Shown: in pieces, positions 51,101 through 55,804 of the stretch | How the letters are laid out: every line of letters begins with the position of its first letter | Position numbering within the stretch: the stretch's first letter is position 1 | Source of the DNA: Thereva unica | Lineage: Eukaryota; Arthropoda; Insecta; Diptera; Therevidae | Assembly: GCA_949987705.1 (NCBI GenBank) | Contig: OX465281.1 | Location: 82,674,543-82,738,542 of the forward strand | DNA: 64,000 nt | Direction of reading: 5' to 3' | Made by a program: the position numbers and the translations under genes | Notes under the pieces: generated by a model | Databases searched by the model: none | What the model saw: only the letters and a program-made list of their open reading frames with translations | What the model was told of the DNA's origin: nothing

Positions 51101-52859
51101 ATTTGCGCAAAAAGTGTCGTGTTGGCGGTAATAATCCTAAAAAATGTTTACGTGCAACACTCTTGGATGCTGTACAATCGCGTATAAAACCTTTAATCAA
51201 ATTTCATTTGAAAGCTCATATCAGGCGATCAAACGCTCACGAAAGACTTCATTGTCAACATCAACGGTATAAACAAGCCTTCGAGAGTGACACTGTCACG
51301 TGAGAATAAATGAGAACTGCGTTGCAATTAACTATTATACAAGTCTAAAGATGTTTCAGAAGTTTACGTACTTCTTCGTATTTATGTTCGTGGGATATAG
51401 TGGGGAAACAGTTGCCTCCAGCGGACTCTGTTTTGTGCGACAGTTCTCAGCTCCGGCCAGGATCTCCGAGTTGCTGTGACCTCTACTAATAGTGTTCTCT
51501 TCATGTTGTTCTAGGCCTTTCAACTTGACGAGTTCCTTGCGGACTCCAGTCAAGGGCCTGTTTGGCTAGATTCTCTATTCTTTCTTGGCTGGCACTATTT
51601 TGCCAGATTTTTAGGATACGATGTAAGCATCTGTTGATGAAAACTAGAAAGCGCGTTGTGATGAATTGGGGGTGACTTTCCATGTTTCGCAACGATATCA
51701 CAGAACTGCCTTAACATTGGAGTTGAACAGCCGCAATATGATGTTTTTTCAGATCTCCGTCGATCTCCATATGCGAAACAGCGCTTCTTGCTTTTTATAT
51801 TCTGGAACTGACGTCTTCTTCTCTGCCTCTCCATTTTCGGTAATTATGCTACCGAGGTAACAGAATTTATCTACCAACTCCACGTAACGGTTAATCAGTG
51901 CTGTGGGTGCAATGGTGTTGGCATTAATCCGGATTTCTTTAATTTTCGTCGGATTTAGCCTTAATCCCGCTGAAGTCTTTCTGTTGTAAAATAAAATGGT
52001 TTTGAGGTCCGGTGTCTATTAGCCAGCAAGGAGATATCATCTGTGTAGTGGAGATCTTTAAGGCGGTCTATCAATCTCCATTGAATGCCATCTGTTCTGC
52101 TATCTAGAGCGCTGACACAGTTGTCGTTTATCACTATAAGAAAGAGCAAAGTAGGCATTCTTGTCGTACTGCTAAGCTCACCTAAATGCTGTCGGATAAT
52201 TTTCCATTATGGAGACCTTTGTCATTGTTGTATTTGCAAAAATTGTATTTACAAAAATTGTATTTACAAAACTTACTTTATAAATAGGTTAGGTACTTTA
52301 TAAATAGGTTAAAACATTTTAATATTTCGCTAGTTACAAAATTTTTCTTCTGTTTTAACTAATTAATTATAATTTCTGTTTAGGTAATCAAGAGACAAAT
52401 ATTAGCTGAATATGAAAAAATAAATAGAGATCACGAGCATAAAAGAACAAGGGCCAGGTAATGTTTAACAAATGGAAGTTGAATTAAAGGAATCCGATAT
52501 TAATATTTTATTGTTTTATTTATAGGTTTGATCACTTACATGCAAAACTAGCTCATATAAAAGCACTTGTTAGCGAGTTTGATAAGACTATAACATCTTC
52601 CTCATCACCATCATCGGTTCCAGCATTGAATTCGGACCAGTGTGGAAACTATAATGCAAATCGTAATCGATTATCTTCAACGTCCCCATTACAAAATCTT
52701 GGATCAAGTGTACATATGTCAAATGGTAGCAATAGTAACATAACAAATCCTTCAGGTACTTTAAGAACATCTCCTAACTCTCACAGTATAGCGCAGGCTT
52801 ATCTAACATCCTCAAGTTCACCGAATCTGCATCACGTGCCAAAGCAGGAGAATTACTGA
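15084..52859 (+). CDS. Su(Tpl): Su(Tpl)/ELL, RNA polymerase II elongation factor (nine exons, 5' end missing)
   Basis: The product belongs to the ELL family, which raises the elongation rate of RNA polymerase II in the nucleus as part of super elongation and little elongation complexes. Nine exons on the + strand (15084-15131, 30810-31027, 36534-37181, 37250-37320, 44415-44571, 44627-44830, 48487-49174, 52384-52457, 52526-52859) join without a frame break into 2442 nt, 813 residues plus TGA. Residues 1-88 match the ELL N-terminal domain (GSFECI, LGSLPYK). About 304-380 match the conserved helical block (ERLIHLLALKPFKKPEL; VWNDVNEDWPFYTEQE). 623-724 match the C-terminal occludin/ELL domain (YKTEFENDYDEYRELL; FDHLHAKLAHIKALV). 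Between these are Ser/Asn-rich linkers. The initiator exon with the KLTDSA-type segment was not found. Identification is by my recall of human ELL and fly Su(Tpl), not by a search; exon phases give strong independent support. Confidence 0.93.
15132..16711. other. No recognised gene (intron)
   Basis: Three imperfect copies of AATTAGAACGCAGGGATATGG-like sequence lie near 16370-16475. Near 15823-15850 a TACTGAGGCCT stretch resembles 60826-60840. Otherwise featureless. Confidence 0.35.
16712..16812 (+). repeat. Dispersed repeat, copy 1 of 2
   Basis: About 100 bp (ATTTTCAGCGGTGATTCCTG, GATATATTTG, CTATCCACTA, GATACAGG) is repeated in the same orientation at 42531-42632 with scattered differences. 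Family unknown. Confidence 0.65.
16998..17825 (+). mobile_element. Partial copy of a repeat family, interrupted by a MITE
   Basis: Flanks 16998-17091 (TAGACCCTTCGGATTGATCT, AAATACTGTCATAAA) and 17639-17825 (TACTTTAACGTAAATGAGC, GTTTTTACCTACAGTA, GTCTGGGAGGC) match the arms of the element at 49565-50372. They become continuous once the MITE at 17092-17637 is removed. Confidence 0.65.
17092..17637. mobile_element. MITE, 546 bp, TA-flanked
   Basis: Ends TGAGGAGTGACTTTTCAAAA and the complementary TTTTGAAAAGTCACTCCTCA continue inward as AGGCCTTATTTCCA / GGAAATAAGGCCT and are flanked by TA. It is nested in the 16998-17825 repeat. A 69-codon minus-strand ORF in it is not meaningful. Confidence 0.82.
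17826..19113 (-). other. Mostly unassigned; possible decayed RTE LINE at about 18000-18620 (minus)
   Basis: The minus strand near 18620-18320 reads IFKPSYTDDGLISTHYEVRL after KASNLIFK, with TDDG in the place of a YADD box, and the next part resembles the post-RT region of RTE LINEs. It is very degenerate, so this is a weak call. The rest (18620-19113) shows nothing. Confidence 0.3.
19114..19505. mobile_element. MITE, 392 bp
   Basis: Ends GGTCCCTAGACTATCAATAA and the complementary TTATTGATAGTCTAGGGACC extend to 28 bp of perfect inverted repeat (through TATTGTGC). No convincing target duplication (TAG left, ACT right). Confidence 0.75.
19506..20129. other. No recognised gene
   Basis: Overlapping 60-67 codon ORFs on both strands at 19754-19964 have no recognisable similarity. 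Nothing else seen. Confidence 0.35.
20130..20870. repeat. GATTCCG(C/A)TCA repeat blocks
   Basis: The decamers GATTCCGCTC and GATTCCGATC, with some inverse copies (GAGCGGAATC), occur repeatedly in 20140-20300 and again in 20757-20860; one more inverted pair lies near 21797-21827 (GCTCACATC, TTGAGCGGAATCA). The spacing is irregular, about 15-30 bp. This looks like the clustered-repeat ends of a larger, partly deleted element rather than a satellite array. Confidence 0.6.
21130..21390 (+). mobile_element. Dispersed repeat with a 152-bp CAGGGTG...CACCCTG unit (21239-21390)
   Basis: The part 21239-21390 starts CAGGGTGATATGTAAA and ends ACACCCTG; an inverted full copy lies at 47316-47468. The upstream part (TTTACATAGGTGGGAGTATT, CTGCG) recurs inverted near 40337-40440 and direct near 50380-50515. 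The identity of the family is unknown. Confidence 0.6.
21859..24074 (-). pseudogene. Jockey-clade LINE, 5'-truncated and frameshifted, split by a MITE
   Basis: Read from 24074 downwards: LDLFFTSHPMRYSIEVDSPL then GNSNHCLVSANC (end of an APE-type endonuclease), a linker, SDLVALDVSKAFDR (RT motif A), FADDSTLCY in another frame near 22880 (motif C), and NINLILDWGHKNRDKF with LRWSNHIFQIAKQAML (thumb) at 22155-21859. Multiple frameshifts and stops. A 678-bp MITE at 22144-22821 interrupts RT between motif C and the thumb. The LINE's upstream edge abuts Harbinger sequence at 24075. Confidence 0.75.
22144..22821. mobile_element. PIF/Harbinger-type MITE, 678 bp, CTT duplication, inside the LINE
   Basis: The left end GGCCTTTTTCATAATTGCAT pairs with ATGCAATTATGAAAAGGGCC at the right, and both sides carry CTT (22141-22143 and 22822-22824). 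The terminal GGGCC-TTTTC pattern is shared with the MITE at 2691-3059. It is rich in TTGCATG/GCAACC motifs inside both arms. No transposase. Confidence 0.75.
24075..25581 (-). pseudogene. Broken PIF/Harbinger element: transposase pieces (minus) and Myb-like ORF tail (plus)
   Basis: Minus-strand 25350-25130 reads EEDISDEVELLLNVIIS then NEFYVRFRLSK, the N-terminal region of HARBI1-like nucleases. Minus 24680-24320 reads LKSEEFGDSPIVS, then YVMTPLSAVW and NNESFIRTKDCVERSYGVWK followed by RFPILSPGVR, the C-terminal DDE region. On +, 24097-24230 reads MKILQKEHDEKNQIMQEEHK, a stop, then LEIFKCELEIKKIKLKK, like the tail of the convergent Myb/SANT ORF. The right end is ...GGGACTGGCCC at 25581 before TAA. 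The left end is lost at the LINE junction and the middle is disrupted by the MITE at 24892-25063. Confidence 0.72.
24892..25063. mobile_element. TTAA-flanked MITE, 172 bp, within Harbinger remnant
   Basis: The arms TTTTTTGACGTGACAAGGTC and, at the other end, GACGTTGTCACGTCAAAAA continue inward (TTATAAATCGATGAGTATAG / CTATACTCATCGATTTATAA) for about 60 bp. TTAA lies immediately outside on both sides, as for piggyBac-type insertion, though the ends lack the usual CCC. Confidence 0.78.
25582..27757. other. No recognised gene
   Basis: ORFs at 26201-26461, 26767-27042 (91 codons) and 27311-27658 (115 codons) have no similarity I recognise. Local duplications: GACGACTTGGCCTACTTA twice near 26350-26392, and CCTGAAAACTTATTCGATAG twice in tandem at 27526-27569. 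Confidence 0.4.
27758..28205 (-). pseudogene. RTE-type LINE fragment, C-terminal end
   Basis: The minus strand reads FTEPWIHTILLYGSETWALL, KRCLRQILGVSLRDRLRNKT and VRQRCDQQKLIE in one frame, then DICICRMDNNRLLRKLLWID and KTWLKNIEDDLK in another. This matches the post-RT region of RTE-like LINEs. One frameshift divides it. The ORF continues upstream into Gypsy-like sequence (28230-28680). Confidence 0.75.
28230..28680 (-). pseudogene. Gypsy-type LTR retrotransposon pol fragment (RT end to RNase H start)
   Basis: The minus strand reads PKSKFFGYLIKKLTIPLSSK then VEGIRAFKKTRTVR (end of RT, 'FLGY-I---GI-P---K---I' pattern), and about 190 bp further LINVALSAHLIQNTPIALMA then DASETTSFYSILQ, the start of the tethered RNase H ('PL-L--DAS---GAVLQ'). 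Stops and frameshifts are present. It is a solitary piece with no LTRs seen nearby. Confidence 0.7.
28883..29060. repeat. Dispersed repeat, copy 1 (inverted copy at 34920-35112)
   Basis: GAGCTGAAAGTCGAGTCGTA, GTGACAAGTGGTTTGAGCTG and GACGTTTCAGTCGAATTTCG recur as complements in 34920-35112 with about 15-20 percent differences by eye. It borders the Jockey LINE at 29065. Confidence 0.55.
29065..30420 (-). pseudogene. Jockey-clade LINE, 5'-truncated: endonuclease end and RT
   Basis: Read from 30420 downwards: FLSSNPECEIIIAGDFNVHN then GNWLIYSNGTGVSAEDVK (APE endonuclease with GDFN), CDSPLRNFDHCLNSANFPP, VSKKSDPSIPSNYRPKAITS (RT motif 0/1), KQHGFRQKR, SNLVALDIPKVFDRV (motif A region) and LILGWGSKNGVEFNPTKTKK (thumb). 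Several frameshifts. Divergent from the LINE at 21859-24074 but in the same clade. Antisense to Su(Tpl). Confidence 0.78.
30421..30809. other. Intron end, no other feature
   Basis: AT-rich intron sequence leading to the 30810 acceptor. Confidence 0.4.
30810..31027 (+). CDS. Su(Tpl): Su(Tpl) exon, ELL N-terminal domain
   Basis: The acceptor is TATTTTAG and the donor GTAAGG. The exon encodes ILSFPTTSGNVGQQFSF onward, then GSFECIRQ, LDVLGSLPYKMRV and a basic/acidic tail AVAEENQKNK. Length and order match the ELL N-terminal domain, where the human protein has GSFDCIQQ and LDCLGSIQDKI. It leaves two bases of a split codon, completed to TGC by the first base of the next exon. A TTG/GTG-initiated reading of the downstream part alone would be misleading: there is no start here. 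Confidence 0.92.
31190..32070 (-). pseudogene. Jockey-clade LINE, 3' part of RT
   Basis: The minus strand from 32070 reads RGIITYDYAFLDNKVSRTES and VIDLGIRLESKLDFSTYINY, then GFIKRWSKKFNNPLITKHLY, SLVRPLLDYTSQVWTAYY and RIETVQRKFIRFALSHLP. This 161-codon open stretch (31935-31450) continues with a frameshift to about 31190. It is the RT thumb and C-terminus of a Jockey-like element, related to the one at 11650-12362. It lies in the intron just after the 30810-31027 exon, in antisense. Confidence 0.78.
32071..33239. other. Unassigned; a 64-codon minus ORF at 32635-32441 looks coding-like
   Basis: The ORF reads SDLIKTTQYINGPLAESGVN then FDHIDCRLAVKLDKNWLVR. Its composition is more protein-like than its surroundings, and it could be a gag or ORF1 remnant, but I do not recognise the family. 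Nothing else seen. Confidence 0.25.
33240..33420 (-). pseudogene. Small Jockey-type RT remnant
   Basis: The minus strand reads NIGDVLVSLTGHF, a stop, then FSKFCAS, corresponding to 'STGDVLAYLTEHFNRSL' in Jockey RT. It is badly decayed. Confidence 0.45.
33654..33784. mobile_element. Palindromic MITE, 131 bp, TAA duplication
   Basis: Arms GGCTGGTCGTCCACTGGAAG ... CTTCCAGTGGACGACCAGCC continue for about 45 bp on each side without mismatch (GCGTATTCGAGCGGCTTCGCG inward, split here as GCGTATTCGAG and CGGCTTCGCG). TAA lies on both sides, as in PIF/Harbinger insertion. Confidence 0.83.
34349..34559. mobile_element. MITE, 211 bp, TAA duplication
   Basis: Arms TTTCCACTTGTCGTTTTGAA and TTCAAAACGACAAGTGGAAA extend about 70 bp inward (GACAAATGG-CTATTCTTACG, ATTCGCAA) with a few mismatches. 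TAA flanks both ends (34346-34348, 34560-34562). Confidence 0.8.
34920..35112. repeat. Dispersed repeat, copy 2 (inverted to 28883-29060)
   Basis: Shares CATTTCCACTCTA, ATTCGACTGAAACGTC and TTCAGCTCAAACGACTTGTC with the complement of 28883-29060. Confidence 0.55.
35113..36533. repeat. Intron; tandem pair of about 120 bp at 36080-36300, otherwise nothing
   Basis: Unit 1 (36080-36200) and unit 2 (36201-36300) share ATTCGTTATT, CCAGATACC/ATAGATACC, TTTCATTGAAATCGGAACAC-like and CATATTAGG-GGCCATTTTG. They are followed by a CATACATACATACATAC run and ATTTCTTTTATTAATATAGA (to about 36468), which resembles the 3' end of a retroelement or Helitron-like repeat of unknown family. Confidence 0.45.
36534..37181 (+). 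CDS. Su(Tpl): Su(Tpl) exon, end of N-terminal domain and Ser/Asn-rich linker
   Basis: The acceptor is ATATTTTAG and the donor GTAAAA. The start reads TREIKPNQTDIGRKVKLK, matching the 'GKKVQFRK' end of the ELL N-terminal domain. Then come about 170 residues rich in Ser, Asn, Thr and Gly with runs such as SSSSSF and NSNTG, likely disordered, ending in the basic ISKRKIR. Such low-complexity inserts are common in dipteran ELL and absent from the shorter vertebrate proteins. Codon use in the linker is AT-biased like its surroundings. Confidence 0.92.
37250..37320 (+). CDS. Su(Tpl): Su(Tpl) exon, LLALKPFKKPEL motif
   Basis: This 71-nt exon follows a 68-bp intron, with acceptor CATTGTAG and donor GTAAGT. 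It encodes ERLIHLLALKPFKKPELY then TRLQN, almost the same as the human ELL 'RDRVLHLLALRPYRKAELLLRLQK'-type helix, one of the most conserved stretches of the family. It begins in phase 2 and ends in phase 1, matching both neighbours. The 1.67-kb Tc1 palindrome sits 146 bp downstream in the next intron. Confidence 0.93.
37467..39136. mobile_element. Tc1-type element that is a giant palindrome: 782-bp arms, 106-bp loop, TA duplication
   Basis: The ends are CAGTCAGCGAAATTGATATA and its complement, flanked by TA (37465-37466, 39137-39138), as in Tc1/mariner. The arms 37467-38248 and 38355-39136 have exactly equal length and appear identical base for base where I compared them. Only 38249-38354 is single copy. 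Each arm is the C-terminal half of a Tc1 transposase gene plus its end; the + strand of loop and right arm reads WDKEWRNVIFSDEKK, then in the next frame LDGPDGCQYFWHDLKK, then NFGEGTVMVWAAF, with a 9-A run causing a frameshift and later stops. So it is not autonomous. It is inside intron 37321-44414 of Su(Tpl). Confidence 0.92.
39137..41819. other. Intron; inverted-repeat element at about 39573-40198 and repeat remnant at 40337-40440
   Basis: CTTTGAATAGAGAAGAGAAGG (39580 on, shown here as CTTTGAATAGAG + AAGAGAAGG) is matched by the complement TTATCTTCTCTATTCAAAG near 40170-40189, which suggests a MITE of about 620 bp. 40337-40440 is an inverted copy of the 21130-21250 repeat (CACCCTG, CGCAGAATACTCGCACCTAT). 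40441-41819 shows nothing I can assign. Confidence 0.45.
41820..42165 (-). pseudogene. Decayed RTE-type LINE 3' end
   Basis: The stretch CATTGGCGCTACAGCCGTTT, GGCCTCCTCAAGAATTTTCT and CCAATATTCTCGGTCCT recurs at 45305-45440 and resembles the antisense of the 3' part of RTE-like LINEs (which commonly ends with CATCATCAT-type repeats). Upstream AGATGCCCTGTCCACCGGAG corresponds to the post-RT region. No open frame. Confidence 0.5.
42531..42632 (+). repeat. Dispersed repeat, copy 2 of 2
   Basis: Matches 16712-16812 (GGTGATTCCTGGATATATTTG, given here as GGTGATTCC + TGGATATATTTG). It ends at CAGGGTGAT. Confidence 0.65.
42695..42841. repeat. Perfect 48-bp inverted repeat with 51-bp loop
   Basis: ATCATAAAGTAGCCTAATTA ... 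at 42695-42742 is fully complementary to 42794-42841 (TAATTAGGCTACTTTATGAT at its end). The flanks are AT-rich with no clear target duplication. Small MITE or hairpin. Confidence 0.75.
42842..44414. other. Intron; unrecognised 168-codon minus ORF at 43537-43031
   Basis: The ORF (start MYCITFCFCLPWRYT, later KDGNQGNGRKANNKLSEL, end EDISSKILK) has no stop but also no recognisable domain. Near 43100-43215 there are short inverted repeats (TTCTGATGCACTGTG / AATTCTGATGCAGTGTG) suggestive of a repeat. I do not consider it a gene. Nothing else to 44414. Confidence 0.3.
44415..44571 (+). CDS. Su(Tpl): Su(Tpl) exon, WPFYTEQE motif
   Basis: The acceptor is CTTTGCAG and the donor GTAATT. The exon encodes EGIRDREKSLISAILKEI, then NLKRQVWNDV and NEDWPFYTEQEIQMLKR, matching the ELL block 'KDVQKDWPGYSEGDQQLLKR'. 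It begins in phase 1 with AA completing a GAA codon and ends with AG of an AGG codon. Only 55 bp separate it from the next exon. Confidence 0.93.
44627..44830 (+). CDS. Su(Tpl): Su(Tpl) exon, KKQRISHF motif
   Basis: The acceptor is ATTTTATAG and the donor GTAAAT. It encodes a Ser/Pro-rich stretch (TPPLSSDGGSSTSGQSP, GSPPPAVKRPSLDRD) followed by EEPIAKKQRISHFRK, which corresponds to the conserved ELL sequence 'NKKPRISHF', a probable nuclear localisation signal. Phases agree on both sides. Confidence 0.92.
44831..45289. other. Intron start, no feature
   Basis: AT-rich, with a GTGTGTGTGT run near 45076-45090. Confidence 0.4.
45290..46345 (-). pseudogene. RTE-type LINE remnant with RT palm (YAND box)
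   Basis: The minus strand reads FHYDKQLRRRKNLI with a stop and RHAAFSLTLK near 46260-46190, then MEYANDLVFIGCS (YADD box with N) near 46020-45985, then LQLEKSASKAGIIMNENKTK then HMWIPNK at about 45980-45890. Downstream (45690-45290) is the post-RT and 3' end, shared with 41820-42165. It is full of stops and frameshifts, and lies antisense in a Su(Tpl) intron. Confidence 0.62.
46549..47045 (+). repeat. Diverged direct duplication, two copies of about 210-230 bp
   Basis: Copies near 46549-46760 and 46816-47045 share CCAGTATTTATAT, GTTGTATGGAAAA / TTTGTATGGAAAA, TGACTATTTTGCAATA, ACCGTT-ACGAAATATTTGC and TTTTTTTGCGC. Spacing is about 266 bp. Family unknown. Confidence 0.6.
47046..47315. other. 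No feature (intron)
   Basis: Nothing recognised. Confidence 0.35.
47316..47468 (-). mobile_element. Complete 153-bp CAGGGTG...CACCCTG element
   Basis: It is the inverse of 21239-21390: the ends are CAGGGTGTATCC and CATATCACCCTG, and the middle matches with indels (e.g. ACTTTGTAA, TTACGAT). No target duplication visible. Confidence 0.6.
47469..48310. other. No feature (intron)
   Basis: A 121-codon ORF at 48014-48379 looks spurious; it is Leu/Phe-rich and runs into the hairpin. Nothing else recognised. Confidence 0.35.
48311..48373 (+). repeat. 63-nt near-perfect hairpin in the intron
   Basis: GATATTTTGCTGGAAATATA (left) is complementary to TATATTTCCAGCAAAATACT (right), about 25 bp in all with one G/A difference near the base and a loop of about 10 nt. 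It is 113 bp before the exon at 48487. It could be a pre-miRNA-like hairpin or a tiny palindromic MITE. Confidence 0.6.
48487..49174 (+). CDS. Su(Tpl): Su(Tpl) exon, Asn/Ser-rich linker and start of occludin/ELL domain
   Basis: The acceptor is ATTTGCAG and the donor GTATGT; the exon ends in phase 0. About 170 residues are Asn/Ser/His-rich (NNNSYQQINSHHHSSNNN). The last 56 residues, from FTKITSIEQRRLY through EYRELLNKIESVGQRFKVL to NARNNDANYR, are the first half of the occludin/ELL coiled-coil domain that pairs with EAF and other elongation-complex partners in the family. If the intron were retained, the reading frame would run on 21 codons past the donor to a stop at 49235. Confidence 0.93.
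49565..50372. mobile_element. Non-autonomous element with arms of about 200 bp and a transposase-tail-like exon
   Basis: The left arm 49565-49810 (CCCAGTCCTACGTC, GTAGGTAAAAACTCT, GACAGTATTTTAAAAGCC) and right arm 50155-50372 (GGCTTTTTAAATACTGTC, AGAGTTTTTACCTACAGTA, GTACGTCTGGGAGG) are diverged inverted repeats. Between them, 49935-50021, after TTTTTTACAG, reads KYHYWENDDSEVKIHNEEGN then an acidic end and TGA, like the last exon of a transposase gene. A partial copy of the family is at 16998-17825. Confidence 0.65.
50373..51359. other. Intron; copy of the 21130 repeat at 50380-50515, otherwise nothing
   Basis: TTTTAGATAGGTGGGAGTAT, TCTGCG and a terminal ACACCCTG match the 21130-21390 family. 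A 77-codon ORF at 51070-51303 (MFPQKSHKKQDLRKKCRVGG, NNPKKCL) is unrecognised. Confidence 0.45.
51360..52160 (-). pseudogene. RTE/CR1-like LINE fragment: RT end to 3' region
   Basis: The minus strand from 52158 reads PTLLFLIVINDNCVSALDSR, TDGIQWRLIDRLKDLHYTDD then ISLLA (RT with YTDD in place of YADD), then from 51700 HRILKIWQNSASQERIENLA, KQALDWSPQGTRQVERPRTT and VRKELVKLKGLEQHE, the WKR-type C-terminal tail seen in these elements. Frameshifts at about 51960 and 51550. It lies antisense in the last large Su(Tpl) intron. Confidence 0.7.
52240..52312 (+). repeat. Short tandem repeats near the exon at 52384
   Basis: AAAAATTGTATTTAC occurs about three times (52237-52275), then ACTTTATAAATAGGTTA twice (52275-52312). 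Confidence 0.6.
52384..52457 (+). CDS. Su(Tpl): Su(Tpl) exon, occludin/ELL domain
   Basis: This 74-nt exon has acceptor CTGTTTAG and donor GTAATG and encodes VIKRQILAEYEKINRDHEHK then RTRA, matching 'RGQILQEYRKIKK' of human ELL. It starts in phase 0 and ends in phase 2. Confidence 0.92.
52526..52859 (+). CDS. Su(Tpl): Su(Tpl) terminal exon
   Basis: After a 68-bp intron, acceptor TTTATAG opens an exon encoding FDHLHAKLAHIKALVSEFDK, the conserved end of the occludin/ELL domain. A Ser/Asn/Pro-rich tail of about 85 residues follows, ending KQENY and TGA at 52857-52859. Vertebrate ELL stops soon after the domain; the longer tail is a feature of this fly protein. Confidence 0.93.
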
Positions 52860-53190
52860 CGATTATTGATAACAGCGTTTACAAGTACCATAACTGTTCG
52901 TTTTTAGATATTCTTACTATCTATATAAATAGTTTTGTTTTCGTTATTTTTCAAGTAAAATTTACCTGTTTCTTTTGTTTTATACTATTTAAGAAAATTA
53001 TATGAAATACTGTTTTATTACATATTTTAGACTATTATTACTATTGTATCTGTTATAAATCAAAAATTACAAAAAAATTAAGAGTAAATCAGAAAGTGGA
53101 AAGTAATACGAAGGATATGAATATATTATGCATACAAAAATAATATAATGTGTAAAATTATAAATAATAAATATATAAATAAACAAAAAA
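52860..53190 (+). other. Su(Tpl): Probable Su(Tpl) 3' UTR
   Basis: AT-rich sequence follows the stop codon. Overlapping AATAAA hexamers lie near 53163-53182 (AATAATAAATATATAAATAA), so polyadenylation shortly after about 53190 is plausible. The true 3' end cannot be fixed without transcript data; further AATAAA-like hexamers follow. Confidence 0.4.
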
Positions 53191-55299
53191 CATTTAAATT
53201 TATACAAAAAAAAAATTTATTATATAGTAATTATAAACCTATTAAAGAATTATTTAATGCAATCCCGTTGATGAAACGTGCAACCCATCTTAGTTGCAAA
53301 AATAATAAGTTTATTGCTAATTTTATAGTTAAAATATATTTGTTTTAGTTATATTTTATTTGTTTGAAATTACGAAACAAAACGAATCTTATCTGTGTAT
53401 AGATGATCTGTAAAATGCTTAGAATATTTTAATTTTTTTACCTTCAACTGGGACTGCGATAATGATTTTGTCGCAAAATACGATGCAATCGTTAAAATAA
53501 ACTTAAGAACATAAGTACACATTAAGGTAGCAACAATTATACTATAAAACCCTAAAGACAATTTTAAATGAAAAAAAATTTGAATTTACTTTGCTTAATT
53601 ATTTTTATTTTATTTTATTTTCTTTCAATAATTTACAAGCTGCTGTTGCAGGGCGTTATTAATTTGTTCCCTTAAAGGTCATTGTTAAGTTTTTTAACGC
53701 ACAATTTTAATTAATTCTTCGGGAATCCATTTGACTCAGCTACATTATAAAATAAGTGACGGCAGTAATTGTTAAAATTTTATAAATTAGAAAAAGATTT
53801 TAATTGGTGTTTGATTTGTGGAGTAAAAGTATTTTTTAAATAAAATTATTTTATTTGATTCTGTTAATGAATTTATTAAAGATTTTGATTTAATTTCAAA
53901 AAGGAATGAATTTAAACTTTAAAAAAAATTAATGCTACTTGATATTTATGCAAATATTTCTTTTTTGTTTTTATGAAAATTAATATTTATATGTCATAAT
54001 GATTTGTAATTATTTGTCCCTGCTAATTTCAGCATGTCCTGCACACAATTTAGCTGCAATCATAATCTGCTTGTGCTTTGTGCTATATAGCACTAACATA
54101 GTTGTTGTAACTTTTTTATATTCTTGCAAAAGTAATTTGTTAAAAATATTATTTAATTTCAAAAAACTGTTTTAATTTCATTATTTTTCTCAACATATAT
54201 TATTGTATTTGCGTTTTTAAACTAATGTAGATACTTCAATATTTGTATTTCGATTTTCTCTATAAATACATTTTTGATTGTGGATTATCTGGCTCAATAA
54301 ATAATTCAATTATGATATCACATATAGCCATATGATTTGTGATTATAATTCTGTTATGAATGAGTGCATATAAACTGTAGATAAGAGTGCTTTCTGCATT
54401 AGTTTTATTAAAACAAGCATGCGTTTTGCACAGAGTGCATAAATTTTAACAAGCGAATCAAATGTGCGAAAACTTTGCAAGTTTTTCGTTAGCCCTGCCA
54501 ACAACTTTTAAAGTAAAACTGAAGCCATTTCGATGCAAATGTCAAAGTACTGGTTGACAACATAAAATGGGTGAGGGAAATATTGAAAGCGTATGGTAAA
54601 TATATTAAAAGAACATCAAAAATGGCAATTAATCAACGCTATATTTAACTATGGCGAAACAAGTTCACTAATGCATACTTGCATGCAGGCGCAAATGATT
54701 TTTTCGCATGTTGGTACTAACTACTTACATACCACTACCACTAACATAATTTCTTAAAGGTGACTCGATTTGGGCCTCTTAGTGAATTGCTTTTGCGAAT
54801 AGTCCCAAAGATATGAATTTTTACCTTAGAGCATATGCATTCATTAAAATTTTCTAATTAATATGAAATTATACGAAAAAATCCGCTACCTTTCTATCTT
54901 TTATTTAGAAATTGTTAAGAAAAATGTGTGTAGTGAGGCTTAAATTATCCTGAAATAGCTCAACTAAAACTCGTCAAACGGAGTTTGAAGGAGCTTGTGG
55001 CCTTATTGCTCTAATCGCGCAAGTTTTTGATGTTGCAGCAAAAAATCACGGCCTAGTTTACATTAAGTTTGCGATGAGTTGATATATGTAAACTTCTAGC
55101 CAAGAGATCAAATACGATTGGATTGCAGATTGTAGACCTTATACAATGAAAAATAGCTAATAAAAATATATAATTTAATTTATAAAATTATATTGCAGAC
55201 CAATGTCAAAATACAAAAAGAATTCAGTCCAGGGTGTACTGCATAAAGCTAAAAAGCGGTCGGCTAAACATCAACCCTGTTTTAAATAATCAAAACTGG
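53191..55299. other. No recognised gene
   Basis: Very AT-rich intergenic DNA downstream of Su(Tpl). No ORF above 70 codons and no motif recognised. Confidence 0.4.
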
Positions 55300-55665
55300 T
55301 AAGGAGGACCAACCATTTATTTTATGCTAACGTTGATCTAAAAAAGTTTACAGCTTTTCGGTAGAGAGCGCTTCGGTTTACGTTACTTCAAGAGGCTCTA
55401 TTCCTTTAAGCCTCTCAGTGGAAATAGGAGCATATATAAGCTAACGAGTTTCAATGTTAACATGATCTACTTGAAGACGAGTTTTCTGGAGGGACATCCA
55501 CCCACTTTAAGTTTACTGTTACTGGATTTTCTAATTTTTTATTAGTGAACACAGGTGTGTAATCTATCAAATTGGATCCTACTACCATTATCGCCGTATC
55601 GTCAGCAAATGGAGCTACAAGTGCATTATCCATTTGTGGCAGATCACTAGTAAAGAACAAGTATA
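55300..55665 (-). pseudogene. Jockey-clade LINE RT fragment
   Basis: The minus strand reads FFTSDLPQMDNALVAPFADD then TAIMVVGSNLID (motif C with FADD), LENPVTVNLKWVD, and a decayed thumb. It is a different subfamily from the other Jockey pieces. The open part is 67 codons. Confidence 0.7.
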
Positions 55666-55672
55666 TAGTATA

Positions 55673-55804
55673 GGCCCTATAATATATTTGCCAATACTGT
55701 TAAATTTTCATGTAAAATGAATGCCAATACATACTGTAATAGAGAATATGGTTTCGGTAGTTTCGCTAAAAAATATAACAATATTGTAATAGAGAGTAAG
55801 GGCC
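55673..55804. mobile_element. Small MITE, copy 1 (related to 59209-59357)
   Basis: GGCCCTATAATATATTTG at the left and TGTAATAGAGAGTAAGGGCC at the right; the centre contains AATAGAGAATATGGTTTCG, which is shared with 59209-59357. Confidence 0.6.
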
